Of a stretch of DNA of 64,000 nt, positions 19,597 to 27,768 are shown one piece after another. Source of the stretch: Pelotomaculum thermopropionicum SI. GTDB taxonomy: Bacteria > Bacillota > Desulfotomaculia > Desulfotomaculales > Pelotomaculaceae. The stretch spans positions 1,798,001-1,862,000 of the forward strand of contig AP009389.1 in NCBI GenBank assembly GCA_000010565.1. Direction: 5' to 3'. The notes beneath the pieces were generated by a model. That model was not told the DNA's origin. It searched no databases and saw only the letters and a list, made by a program, of their open reading frames with translations. A program made the position numbers and the translations under genes. Every line of letters begins with the position of its first letter. Position 1 is the stretch's first letter.

Positions 19597-20385
19597 TTAC
19601 CCCCCCGTCTGATCCAGCGCCTTCTGACAGGCGCACCCGCGGTCCTGGTCAATCCAGGCTATGGCCTGCATTATGAGTTTTCTTATATTCTCCACATTTT
19701 GCATCATAACGTCCACAACTTCACGATGGGTGAGGCGGGTGGGGGAAATGCCCGCAGCATAGTTTGTGACCATTGCAATAGTGGCGTAACACATCTCCCC
19801 CTCCCTAGCCAGGGATGCTTCCGGCACGCCGGTCATACCCACCAGGTCGCCGCCTAAAAGGCGGAACATCTTAATCTCGGCAGCTGTTTCAAAACGCGGC
19901 CCCTCTGTACAAACATATGTGCCTGAAGGGTGGGCGGTCAGGCCAAGGCTTCGGGCGGCACGGCAGAGAATTTCCCTGAGTTCCGGGCAATATGGATCGG
20001 TTACATCGGTATGGACCACTCCTGCCACCCCTCCGTCAAAGAATGTATTATGGCGATTTTTGGTAAAGTCAAGAAACTGATCGACAAAAACAAAATGCCC
20101 GGGTTGCATAGCAGGGTTAAGCGAACCAACAGCCCCCGTTGCCAGAATGGTTTTGACCCCCAATTTCTTCAGTGCTGCTATATTGGCACGGTAGTTGACA
20201 AGATGCGGAGGCACTGAATGATCGTCGCCGTGACGGTTCATAAAAGCTACGGGTTTGCCGCGGTAATGTCCGATTTTAAGCTGGACCTCGCCATATGGGG
20301 TGTTTACCGTTTCATTCCGGACATTGGTCATAATATCGGGGTTGTAAACCCCGGTGCCGCCGATAACTGCAATTTTCACTTCCAC
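19597..20385 (-). CDS. mtnP: S-methyl-5'-thioadenosine phosphorylase
   Basis: 262-aa PNP/MTAP-family phosphorylase splitting MTA into adenine and methylthioribose-1-phosphate, the substrate of MtnA encoded next. Motifs are IAVIGGTGVYNPD, FMNRHGDDHSVPPHLVNYRANI, EGPRFETAAEIKMFRLLGGDLVGMTGVPEASLARE and CYATIAMVTNYAAG. The TNYAAG end fits MTAP or MTIP. Because mtaD in the same operon can make methylthioinosine, a methylthioinosine phosphorylase role is also possible. First gene of the salvage operon. Confidence 0.88.
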   Translation of the reverse strand: MEVKIAVIGGTGVYNPDIMTNVRNETVNTPYGEVQLKIGHYRGKPVAFMNRHGDDHSVPPHLVNYRANIAALKKLGVKTILATGAVGSLNPAMQPGHFVFVDQFLDFTKNRHNTFFDGGVAGVVHTDVTDPYCPELREILCRAARSLGLTAHPSGTYVCTEGPRFETAAEIKMFRLLGGDLVGMTGVPEASLAREGEMCYATIAMVTNYAAGISPTRLTHREVVDVMMQNVENIRKLIMQAIAWIDQDRGCACQKALDQTGG

Positions 20386-20515
20386 AGGCTTAAATCATCT
20401 CCTTTGACATATTTCTGGGCACGGTACCGGCCTCAACCTAGTATTCGCCCTTTTCACATTCATTCCTCTTTAAAAACAAAATTAGGCGGTTAAATCTGAC
20501 ATGCGCACCTTTTCA

Positions 20516-20752
20516 TTACAGCTTCTTAAAAACCAGCCTGGCATCATAATGACATTCGGGACAGGCAAAAAGGTGGACGCAATGCCTGCCGTTATTGCAG
20601 CCGTAGCCGTCTTCATAAATCCCCTGTTCCAGATAAGCGCTATAGGGATCATAATAGTCTTGAATGACCCCTGCATCCAGCATTTCCCGGCCGCATTCCG
20701 GGCATTTTTTTTCAACCCCGGTCATGCCGTTGCAAACCGGACATACTGCCAT
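20516..20752 (-). CDS. Small zinc-ribbon protein of unknown function
   Basis: 78-aa Cys-rich protein. It has CPVCNG and CPECGRE near the N-terminus, a middle with many Tyr and Asp, CNNGRHCVH, and a final CPECHYD, so two zinc-ribbon-like sites are likely. I do not recognise a named family. It sits between the salvage operon and the divergent arsR-type operon, about 130 bp upstream of mtnP and in the same direction. Confidence 0.7.
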   Translation of the reverse strand: MAVCPVCNGMTGVEKKCPECGREMLDAGVIQDYYDPYSAYLEQGIYEDGYGCNNGRHCVHLFACPECHYDARLVFKKL

Positions 20753-20818
20753 CTTCCCTGCCTCCCGAAAAACAAAATGATCTTAAATTAATTTCTCCCA
20801 AAAAATTCAGATTACCCG

Positions 20819-20848
20819 TTGACATGATAAATCTTAATATCGTAATAT
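20819..20848 (+). promoter_or_regulatory. Promoter and possible operator of the arsR sulfur cluster
   Basis: TTGACA (20819-20824) and TAATAT (20843-20848) with an 18-bp spacer lie about 35 bp before the regulator start. The region contains the direct repeat TAATAT-CG-TAATAT inside an ATCT...AGAT frame, a plausible ArsR/SmtB-type autoregulatory site. The promoter is a sequence match; operator function is inferred. Confidence 0.6.
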
Positions 20849-20881
20849 ACAGATAAAAGAATATAAGAGGGTTTATAGACA

Positions 20882-21166
20882 ATGCAAAACATGAAAAAAT
20901 ACGAGGAAAAGGCCGAACTGCTCAAAGCGCTGGCCCACCCGACCAGGCTTTGCATTGTACACGGCCTGCTGGAAAACGAATGCAATGTAAATAAAATAAA
21001 AGAATGCCTCAATATGCCTCAGTCGACCGTTTCCCAGCAGCTAGGAATCCTCAGGAGCAAAGGAATTATCGAAGGGAGGCGCAGAGGCACCGAAATATGT
21101 TACAGGGTTATAAACAGCCAGGTCAGACAGATTGTTGCCTTATTGATGAAGAATTCAGGGGAGTGA
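20882..21166 (+). CDS. ArsR/SmtB-family transcriptional regulator, probably sulfur-responsive
   Basis: 94-aa winged-helix repressor. It has LLKALAHPTRLCIVHGLLE, the recognition helix MPQSTVSQQLGILRSKGII and the wing EGRRRGTEICYRV. Four Cys are present (24, 34, 42, 73). None forms the classic ELCVCDL metal site of ArsR, although C34 and C42 lie in that region. The downstream genes (CoA-disulfide reductase-rhodanese, TusA, DsrE) suggest it senses persulfide or sulfur stress, as BigR/SqrR/CstR-type regulators do; this is inference. Its stop codon lies in the translation-start region of the next gene. Confidence 0.88.
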   Translation: MQNMKKYEEKAELLKALAHPTRLCIVHGLLENECNVNKIKECLNMPQSTVSQQLGILRSKGIIEGRRRGTEICYRVINSQVRQIVALLMKNSGE

Positions 21167-21171
21167 AAAAA

Positions 21172-22836
21172 TTGAGTTCAGGAACAGTCCTTGTCATCGG
21201 CGGAGTAGCCGCCGGCACCAAGGCGGCGGCAAAAGCCAGGCGGGAAAACCCCGGCCTGAAAATCGTTGTTATCACCAAAGACCGGCACGTCTCTTACGCC
21301 GGGTGCGGCCTGCCTTATTATATTGGCGGTATAGTCCAGGAAGAAAAAGAACTCCTGGTAAGGCAGCCGGAAGATTTCCTGCTGGATCACGACATTGAGA
21401 TCATCACCGGCCAGGAAGCGGTCAGGATCATCCCCGGGGAAAAGGCCGTTATGGTGAAGGACCTGACCACCGGCGAGTTGCAGAAGTTTTTTTACGACAA
21501 ACTGGTTCTTGCCACCGGTGCTTCCCCGTTTATCCCCTCTATCAAGGGCAAAGAACTGGCCAACATTTTCACCGTCCGCGCCATTTCAGACGCCGCTGCC
21601 GTTAAGAGGCTGCTGGCAGGGCGCAATATACAGGATGCGGTGGTGATCGGAGGCGGCATGATCGGGCTGGAAGTGGCGGAAAACCTTTCTCGCCTGGGGG
21701 TAAAAACAACCTTAATCGAGCTTTCACCGCAAATCCTCCCTTCTTACGATTTGGATGTTGCCCTTTACGTGCAGAACTACCTCAGGGAAAAAGGTTTGAG
21801 CATCCTTACAGGCACCGCCGTTACCGGCTTTGAAGATAACGGCCGGGGAGAGGTGGGGGCCGTCCTTACCGGCGCCGGGCCGGTCAAAGCCGATCTGGCC
21901 GTGCTCTCCATCGGCGTGCGCCCCAACGTGGATCTGGCCAGGGAATGCGGCATTCAACTGGGGCCTACCGGTGCCATTGCAGTGAATAAAATGATGGAGA
22001 CAAGCATCAAAGATATTTATGCCGCAGGCGACTGCGCCGAAAATATAAATCTAATTACGGGCAGGCCGGTCTGGTATCCTATGGGCTCAACCGCCAACAA
22101 GACCGGCCGGGTGACCGGCATAAACGTCTCCGCCAAAGAAAATAAAGACTCCCTGGAGGGAGTACTGGGGACCTCCATTATTAAACTGTTTGAACTAAAT
22201 GTGGCCAAAACCGGACTGACTGAAAGAGAAGCCGGCAAGCTCGGTTATGATCCTGAAACCGTGCTGGTGCCCGTCCCCGACCGGGCCCACTACTACCCGG
22301 GCAACCGCCTGATCATTACAAAGCTCGTTGCAGACCGGAAAAGCCGCCGCCTCCTGGGCGGGCAAATTTACGGCGAAGGAGCCGTTGACAAACCTGTAGA
22401 CATCCTGGCAACGGCCATAACTTTGGAAGCCTCGGTCGACCAATTGGCCAAGCTGGACCTTGCCTATGCTCCTCCCTTTTCACCGGCCATGAGCTCCACC
22501 ATAGTGGCGGCAAATGTTATGATCAACAAACTGGCCGGCAAATTCAAGGGGACTTCCCCTCTTTCGCTGAAAGAAAAACTGGCGGCCGGAGCCGTTCTGG
22601 TAGACGTCAGGACGGCAGAGGAGTACTTCGTCCGGGCCATCCCCGGTTCAATTAATATCCCGCTGAGGGAACTGGCCTTACATGCCGGCAGCCTGGACAA
22701 AAATAAAGAAATTATTCTGGCCTGCAAGGTCGGCCTGCGCTCCTACACGGCCTTTTTAAAACTAAAAAGCTTTGGGTTTAATAATCTCAGCATTCTCGAA
22801 GGCGGCATTACCGCCTACCCGTTTGAAACCGAATAA
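21172..22836 (+). CDS. CoA-disulfide reductase / NADH oxidase-like flavoprotein fused to rhodanese
   Basis: About 554 aa. Residues 1-440 are a pyridine-nucleotide-disulfide oxidoreductase with an FAD site (VLVIGGVAAGTKAAAKAR), a single redox Cys in SYAGCGLPYYIGG (Cys45), an NAD(P)H site (VVIGGGMIGLEVAENL) and the second FAD motif (DIYAAGDCAE). Residues about 460-554 are a rhodanese domain with active Cys in ILACKVGLRSYT. CoADR-RHD fusions reduce CoA persulfide or polysulfides. The frame is open back to 21004 across arsR, but TTG 21172 follows GGGGAG and fits the family start. The tusA-like gene begins 16 bp downstream. Confidence 0.9.
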   Translation: MSSGTVLVIGGVAAGTKAAAKARRENPGLKIVVITKDRHVSYAGCGLPYYIGGIVQEEKELLVRQPEDFLLDHDIEIITGQEAVRIIPGEKAVMVKDLTTGELQKFFYDKLVLATGASPFIPSIKGKELANIFTVRAISDAAAVKRLLAGRNIQDAVVIGGGMIGLEVAENLSRLGVKTTLIELSPQILPSYDLDVALYVQNYLREKGLSILTGTAVTGFEDNGRGEVGAVLTGAGPVKADLAVLSIGVRPNVDLARECGIQLGPTGAIAVNKMMETSIKDIYAAGDCAENINLITGRPVWYPMGSTANKTGRVTGINVSAKENKDSLEGVLGTSIIKLFELNVAKTGLTEREAGKLGYDPETVLVPVPDRAHYYPGNRLIITKLVADRKSRRLLGGQIYGEGAVDKPVDILATAITLEASVDQLAKLDLAYAPPFSPAMSSTIVAANVMINKLAGKFKGTSPLSLKEKLAAGAVLVDVRTAEEYFVRAIPGSINIPLRELALHAGSLDKNKEIILACKVGLRSYTAFLKLKSFGFNNLSILEGGITAYPFETE

Positions 22837-22851
22837 AGGAGGAAAAAGGCA

Positions 22852-23076
22852 ATGACAGAAAAATTTATCAATGCCAAAGGGCTCCAATGCCCCGGTCCCA
22901 TCGTTCAACTGTTCAGGGAAACCCAGGCCTGCAGCAAAGGTGATATCCTTTGTATTGAGGTAACGGATCAAGGCTTTAAAAAAGATATTGCTGCCTGGTG
23001 CAAAAAAACCGGTAACGAACTGCTCTCCCTGGAAGAAGGCGGCGGGGTAATCAAGGCCAGAATAAAGAAGAACTGA
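22852..23076 (+). CDS. TusA-like sulfurtransferase
   Basis: 74-aa SirA/TusA-fold protein. The conserved Cys lies in FINAKGLQCPGPIVQLF, where the CPxP motif reads CPGP. TusA proteins carry persulfide sulfur between partners. Between a rhodanese-fusion reductase and a DsrE-type protein, it probably shuttles sulfane sulfur rather than modifying tRNA. AAAGGAGG precedes the ATG. Confidence 0.9.
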   Translation: MTEKFINAKGLQCPGPIVQLFRETQACSKGDILCIEVTDQGFKKDIAAWCKKTGNELLSLEEGGGVIKARIKKN

Positions 23077-23093
23077 CCGGGGAGGGTACTTCT

Positions 23094-23570
23094 TTGAACG
23101 CAAATAAAAAAACCGTTATTGTTTTCAGCGGCGATCTGGACAGGGCCATGGCCGCGTTTATCATTGCCAACGGGGCTGCTGCCATGGGGAACGAAGTTTC
23201 AATGTTTTTCACCTTCTGGGGTCTAAATATCTTAAGAAGGCCGGATAAGGTAAAAACCCAAAAGTCCTTTCTCGAAGCCCTGTTCGGCCGGATGATGCCG
23301 CGGGGAGCGGAAAGACTAGGGCTTTCCAGGATGAACTTTGGCGGGCTAGGCGCCTTAATGATGAAATACATTATGAAGCAAAAAAAAGTCAATACCCTCC
23401 GGGAGCTCATTGAAACGGCCAGAGCCCTGGGGGTTAAAATGATCGCCTGTACCATGTCCATGGACGTAATGGGCCTGAAAAAAGAAGAGTTAATCGACGG
23501 CCTTGAATTCGCCGGCGTAGCCACCTACCTGGGCGAAGCCGACGAATCCAACGTCAACCTTTTTATATAA
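23094..23570 (+). CDS. DsrE2-like sulfur-relay protein
   Basis: 158-aa DsrE/DsrF-like family protein. It has KTVIVFSGDLDRAMAAFIIANGAAAMGNEVSMFFTFWGLNIL at the N-terminus and LGVKMIACTMSMDVMGLKKEELI, whose Cys is the likely persulfide carrier. The size and central LMMKYIMKQKKVNTL segment fit DsrE2-type proteins found with TusA and rhodanese. Start TTG 23094 follows GGGGAGGG. Last gene of the sulfur cluster, followed by a terminator. Confidence 0.87.
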   Translation: MNANKKTVIVFSGDLDRAMAAFIIANGAAAMGNEVSMFFTFWGLNILRRPDKVKTQKSFLEALFGRMMPRGAERLGLSRMNFGGLGALMMKYIMKQKKVNTLRELIETARALGVKMIACTMSMDVMGLKKEELIDGLEFAGVATYLGEADESNVNLFI

Positions 23571-23588
23571 AATTTATGCGTTACCTTG

Positions 23589-23616
23589 CCGGCGCCACCT
23601 TAAAGCCGGTTTTTTT
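23589..23616 (+). terminator. Intrinsic terminator of the sulfur-relay operon
   Basis: CCGGC (23589-23593) pairs with GCCGG (23605-23609), followed by seven T (23610-23616). It overlaps the end of the convergent ftsY gene. Confidence 0.75.
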
Positions 23617-24526
23617 ATACAAACAGGGCATCCACAAACTCCCTTGCATTAAAAGGCCTTAGATCGTCAATGCCCTCCCCGATGCCGATCATTTTTACCG
23701 GAATGTCCAGGGACTGCTTGATTGCTATCACCACCCCGCCCTTGGCACTACCGTCCAGCTTGGTCAGGGCTATCCCGGTTACTCCCACGGCTTCACCAAA
23801 AAGCCTGGTCTGGTTGATGGCGTTCTGGCCGGTAGTGGCATCCAGCACCAGCAGAACCTCGTGCGGGGCGCCGGGCATGGCGCGGTCAAGTACGCGCCCG
23901 ACTTTTTTCAGCTCCTCCATCAGATTGCTCTTCGTGTGCAGCCTGCCGGCCGTGTCTATAATCAAGAGGTCTGCCCGGCGCGCCTTTGCCGCCTGCAGGG
24001 AGTCGAAAGCCACCGCGGCCGGATCGGCCCCTTCCCGGTGCTTGATCAGCTCCACCCCGGCCCGGCCGGCCCAGATTTCCAGTTGGTCGATGGCTGCCGC
24101 GCGAAAGGTGTCGGCAGCGCCCAGCAGCACCTTTTTGCCCTGTGATTTGTAATAATAAGCCAGTTTACCAATGGTGGTAGTTTTCCCCACTCCGTTTACT
24201 CCCACCACCATTATCACGGTAGGCGGAACGCTGCTGAAATTTACCGGCGCGCTGTCCCCTTCCAGCATTTCCATGATATGTTCTTTTAAAATGTTTTTCA
24301 GTTCGCCGGCTTCCTCCACCCGCCTCTCCCTGACGGTCCGGCGCACTCTTTCCACCAGGTCGGCGGCAGTGTTAACCCCTACATCGGCCTGAACCAGCAA
24401 CTCCTCCAGTTCTTCGTAGAGCTCTTCATCAATGGCCCTGCGCCGGTGTACCAGGTTGTCGATTTTTTCAACAAAGCTCTGGCGGGTTTTGGCCAGGCTT
24501 TCCTTTAAACGGTTAAAAAAGCCCAC
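23615..24526 (-). CDS. ftsY: Signal recognition particle receptor FtsY
   Basis: About 303 aa NG-domain SRP receptor. P-loop is GVNGVGKTTTIGKLAYYY; others are DTAGRLHTKSNLMEEL, TKLDGSAKGG and the final GEGIDDLRPFNAREFVDALF. It lacks the long acidic A domain of E. coli FtsY, as usual in Firmicutes. GTG 24526 with GAAGGAGGT upstream is favoured over ATG 24565. rnc lies 95 bp upstream, so smc, which normally sits between rnc and ftsY in Bacillus, is absent here. Confidence 0.96.
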   Translation of the reverse strand: MGFFNRLKESLAKTRQSFVEKIDNLVHRRRAIDEELYEELEELLVQADVGVNTAADLVERVRRTVRERRVEEAGELKNILKEHIMEMLEGDSAPVNFSSVPPTVIMVVGVNGVGKTTTIGKLAYYYKSQGKKVLLGAADTFRAAAIDQLEIWAGRAGVELIKHREGADPAAVAFDSLQAAKARRADLLIIDTAGRLHTKSNLMEELKKVGRVLDRAMPGAPHEVLLVLDATTGQNAINQTRLFGEAVGVTGIALTKLDGSAKGGVVIAIKQSLDIPVKMIGIGEGIDDLRPFNAREFVDALFV

Positions 24527-24620
24527 TGGCTCTGAACCTCCTTCAAACAAAGGGCCCCGGGGCATTTAAAACAATGGATGTGACCCGTTTAAATGCCGGC
24601 CCGGCGGCTCCGCACCAAAC

Positions 24621-25358
24621 TCATTTTTTATGGTTACAAGCACTGCCTAAATCGCTTTTCATCAGAGCCTTCTTGGCCGCCTGCTGCTCCGCCTCCTTTT
24701 TGGAACGCCCGGTACCCTGGCCGACCAGTACTCCCCTGTACAGCACTCCGGCCGTAAACGACTTATGGTGGTCGGGGCCTTCCTCCTTCAAAATCACATA
24801 CTGCACCTGTTCACCGCCGCGCTGCTGGACCAGTTCCTGCAATTCGGTTTTATAGTCCCGCTCCAGGCGGCCCTCCAGAACATCACCGATTAACGGCGCC
24901 AAATATTTTATAGCTAACCCTGCCGCCTTTTCCAAACCCTGATCCAGGTAGACAGCCCCCAGCAGGGCTTCAAAGGCATCAGCCAGTATGGACGGGCGAT
25001 CCCTTCCGCCGGATCGCTCTTCCCCCTTTCCCATATAAAGGCAGGTGCCCAGTTCGAGCTCCCTGGCCACCCTGGCCAGTGACGGTTCGCATACCACTGA
25101 TGCCCGCAGCTTGGTCAGGTCTCCCTCATCCATTTCCGGTTTGCTGCGGTAAAGGTAGTCGCTGACCGCCAGCTCCAGGACGGCATCCCCTAAAAACTCC
25201 AGCCGCTGGTTATTTTCAAGGCCGTTCTGGCGGTTTTCATATGTAAAAGAGCTGTGAGTAAGCGCCCGGGTTAAAAGCCCCTCATCGCGCCATGCAATCC
25301 CCAGCCTGTTTTTAAGAAGGGTCAGTTTATCCTGCGCATCAGGCATAAATACCACCAT
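24621..25358 (-). CDS. rnc: Ribonuclease III
   Basis: 245-aa RNase III. The catalytic domain carries the signature NQRLEFLGDAVLELAVSDYLY and the later DAFEALLGAVYLDQG with the metal-binding Asp and Glu. The C-terminal double-stranded RNA-binding domain starts DYKTELQELVQQRG and ends GTGRSKKEAEQQAAKKAL. It processes rRNA precursors and structured mRNAs. Downstream of fabF, as in many Firmicutes. Confidence 0.96.
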   Translation of the reverse strand: MVVFMPDAQDKLTLLKNRLGIAWRDEGLLTRALTHSSFTYENRQNGLENNQRLEFLGDAVLELAVSDYLYRSKPEMDEGDLTKLRASVVCEPSLARVARELELGTCLYMGKGEERSGGRDRPSILADAFEALLGAVYLDQGLEKAAGLAIKYLAPLIGDVLEGRLERDYKTELQELVQQRGGEQVQYVILKEEGPDHHKSFTAGVLYRGVLVGQGTGRSKKEAEQQAAKKALMKSDLGSACNHKK

Positions 25359-25442
25359 TTCTATATTTTTCGTTGCCTTTGAAATTGCAAAAGAACCCTT
25401 TTATTTTCCTAATATTCTCTCAAAACCTACTGGCATCTATCT

Positions 25443-26684
25443 TTAATTTTCGTACTTCTTAAAAATTAAAGTGGCGTTATGCCCGCCAAAGCCGAAAGAA
25501 TTGGAAAGGGCTGCATTTACCTCGGCCTTTCTGGCGACATTTGGAACAAAATCCAGGTCGCATTCCGGATCAGGCTGCTCGTAGTTAATGGTAGGCGGAA
25601 TTACACCTTTATGGATTGCCATGACGCAAACTATTGCCTCCAGCCCGCCAGCCGCTCCCAGCAGGTGCCCGGTCATGGACTTGGTTGAACTTATTGCCAT
25701 TTCATAGGCATGCTGTTTGAAAACCTTTTTTATGGCCAGGGTCTCTGCTTTGTCTCCCAAAGGAGTCGCAGTGGCATGGGCGTTAATGTAATCTATCGAA
25801 TCCGGTTCAATGCCGGCATCTGCCAGTGCCTCCCGCATTGCCTTGACCGCCCCGCAGCCTTCCGGGTCGGGCGCCGTTATATGATAAGCATCGCAGGTGC
25901 TGCCGTAACCGGCCACCTCCGCATATATCCTGGCCCCCCTGTTTAAAGCGTTTTCCAGGGTTTCCAGCACCAGAATGGCGGCCCCTTCGCCCACCACAAA
26001 GCCGTCCCGTCCCGCATCAAAAGGCCTGCAGGCCTTTTCGGGCTCATCGTTCCTGGTGGACATTGCCTTCATTGAACAGAACCCGGCCATAGCTAAAGGA
26101 GTAATGGGGGCTTCTGTCCCTCCCGTAATTATAACATCGGCGTGGCCCCACTGAAGCATCTTGAAAGCGTCGCCTATGGCGTTTGTGCTTGAGGCACACG
26201 CCGTAACGGTGGTAATATTGGGCCCCTGCAGGCGGTAGCTTATGGCCACCTGCCCGGCTCCCATATTGGCAATCATCATGGGCACGAAAAAAGGACTGAC
26301 CCGCCCCGGCCCCTTTTCACCCAGAACCCTGGCTTGCTCCTCCAGCGTTTCAATTCCGCCAATGCCAGAGCCCAGGATAACGCCAATCCGGTTCCGGTCT
26401 GCTTTTTCCAGGTCAAGCCCTGAATCGCTTAAGGCCATACCGGTGGCAGCAACGGCAAACTGGGTAAAGCGGTCCATGCGCCGGGCCTCTTTTCTGTCCA
26501 TGTAATCAAAGGGATTAAAATCCTTAACTTCACCCGCAATTTTCGTGCTGAAATTAACCGGGTCAAACCTGGTCACCGGTTTGATGCCGGAAATCCCGCC
26601 GGTCAGGGAGGCCCAAAATTTCTCCAGGCCGGTTCCAACCGGCGAGATAATTCCCAAGCCGGTAACTACAACCCGCTTCCGCAA
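25443..26684 (-). CDS. fabF: 3-oxoacyl-ACP synthase II
   Basis: 413-aa KAS II for chain elongation. The catalytic triad is visible: Cys in [15 protein letters not shown], His in [11 protein letters not shown] and His in [18 protein letters not shown] start with AAGGAGGG upstream. An intrinsic terminator lies immediately upstream, after acpP, so fabF may be made mainly by readthrough. Confidence 0.96.
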   Translation of the reverse strand: MRKRVVVTGLGIISPVGTGLEKFWASLTGGISGIKPVTRFDPVNFSTKIAGEVKDFNPFDYMDRKEARRMDRFTQFAVAATGMALSDSGLDLEKADRNRIGVILGSGIGGIETLEEQARVLGEKGPGRVSPFFVPMMIANMGAGQVAISYRLQGPNITTVTACASSTNAIGDAFKMLQWGHADVIITGGTEAPITPLAMAGFCSMKAMSTRNDEPEKACRPFDAGRDGFVVGEGAAILVLETLENALNRGARIYAEVAGYGSTCDAYHITAPDPEGCGAVKAMREALADAGIEPDSIDYINAHATATPLGDKAETLAIKKVFKQHAYEMAISSTKSMTGHLLGAAGGLEAIVCVMAIHKGVIPPTINYEQPDPECDLDFVPNVARKAEVNAALSNSFGFGGHNATLIFKKYEN

Positions 26685-26700
26685 TGATTATGCCCTCCTT

Positions 26701-26732
26701 TCAAAAAAGTCCCGTGGTTTCCCCCGGGACTT
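26701..26732 (-). terminator. Intrinsic terminator/attenuator between acpP and fabF
   Basis: On the minus strand a perfect 8-bp stem (CGGGACTT/AAGTCCCG, plus-strand arms 26707-26714 and 26725-26732), with a 10-nt loop, is followed by a run of T. It lies 18 bp after the acpP stop and 22 bp before fabF. It could give a high acpP to fabF mRNA ratio. Confidence 0.8.
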
Positions 26733-26749
26733 AAAAACCTTTGACGAAT

Positions 26750-26979
26750 CTATTGATGATCCTGAATATACTTCACGGCTTCGCCTACCGTGCGAATTTT
26801 CTCCGCATCTTCATCGGGGATTTCCAGGTCAAACTCCTCTTCCAGGGCCATTACAAGCTCCACAATATCCAAAGAGTCTGCCCCCAGGTCGTCTACAAAT
26901 GATGACTCCATTTTACTTCATCTTCTTCAACCCCTAACTGCTCAACAATAATGGACTTTACCCTGTCAAAAACAGACAT
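26750..26979 (-). pseudogene. acpP: Acyl carrier protein, frameshifted by one missing base
   Basis: The reading from ATG 26979 gives [23 protein letters not shown], then hits stops. Adding one A in the A4 run (plus-strand T4, 26911-26914) restores the rest of [18 protein letters not shown], with the Ser that takes phosphopantetheine, through [21 protein letters not shown] and a TAG at 26750-26752. The 230-bp span is one base short of 77 codons. ACP is essential and both halves are well conserved, so a homopolymer sequencing error is likelier than a dead gene. GGGGGTGA precedes the start. It lies between fabG and fabF, its usual place. Confidence 0.9.
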
Positions 26980-27021
26980 GGTTTGCAATCACCCCCTTCC
27001 GGCATCAAACCGCAATCTTGT

Positions 27022-27767
27022 TTAGCAGCATGTCATTCCACCGTCTACGGCTATAGTTTGCCCGTTTATGTAACCGGCAGCCTCTGTGGCCAAAAAGGCT
27101 ACTACATCAGCCACCTCCTCGGGTGTGCCAAATCTTTTTGCAGGAATCTGGTCAAGCATCCTCTCCCTGATTTTCTCCGGAAGCCCCGCGGTCATTTCGG
27201 TGGTAATAAACCCGGGCGCCACGGCGTTAACAGTTATGTTGCGTGACCCCAGTTCCCTGGCCATGGCCCTGGTCAAACCGATTAGGCCGGCCTTCGCGGC
27301 ACAATAGTTGGCCTGGCCGACATTTCCAATTAAACCCACCACAGAGCTGATATTGATGATTCGCCCATAGCGGCTCTTAACCATCTCTGCGGCAGCCGCC
27401 CTGATGCAGTTAAAAGCGCCCCTGAGGTTGACATCGAGTACAGACTCCCAGTCTTCGTCTTTCATCCGCAATACAAGGCTGTCCCTGGTAACACCGGCAT
27501 TATTCACCAGGATGTCGATCCTGCCAAACTCGGAAACTGCCGCTTTAACAAGGGCAGTGGCCCCGGCCGGCTCGGCCACGTCGGCCCTGTAAACCAGCGC
27601 CCTCCCACCGGAGTTCCTGATAATCTCCGCTACTTCCTCGGCCGCGCTGGAGCTCTTGGCATAATTTACCACCACGCCGGCCCCTTTCCGGGCCAGGGCC
27701 AGGGCAATAGCCCGGCCGATTCCCTGGAAGCGCCGGTAACTACGGCAAATCTACCGTTAAGAACCAT
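27022..27767 (-). pseudogene. fabG: 3-oxoacyl-ACP reductase FabG, frameshifted near the N-terminus
   Basis: ATG 27767 starts MVLNGRFAVVTGASR, then the frame breaks. One G missing from a G-run (plus-strand CCC at 27722-27724) would restore GIGRAIALALARKGAGVVVNYAKSS and the 217-codon frame that continues to 27022. The NADPH-binding TGASRGIG motif is exactly where the break falls. The rest is intact: NNAGVTRDSL, the catalytic Ser-Tyr-Lys (NISSVVG, then NYCAAKAG) and the C-terminus INGQTIAVDGGMTCC. The SDR enzyme reduces 3-ketoacyl-ACP. It sits one base after the fabD stop. A sequencing error is the simpler reading. Confidence 0.9.
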
Positions 27768-27768
27768 T

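Noticed and set aside
21004-21171. Longer N-terminus of the CoADR-rhodanese gene
   Set aside because: It overlaps arsR in another frame and is unlike the family; TTG 21172 has a proper ribosome site.
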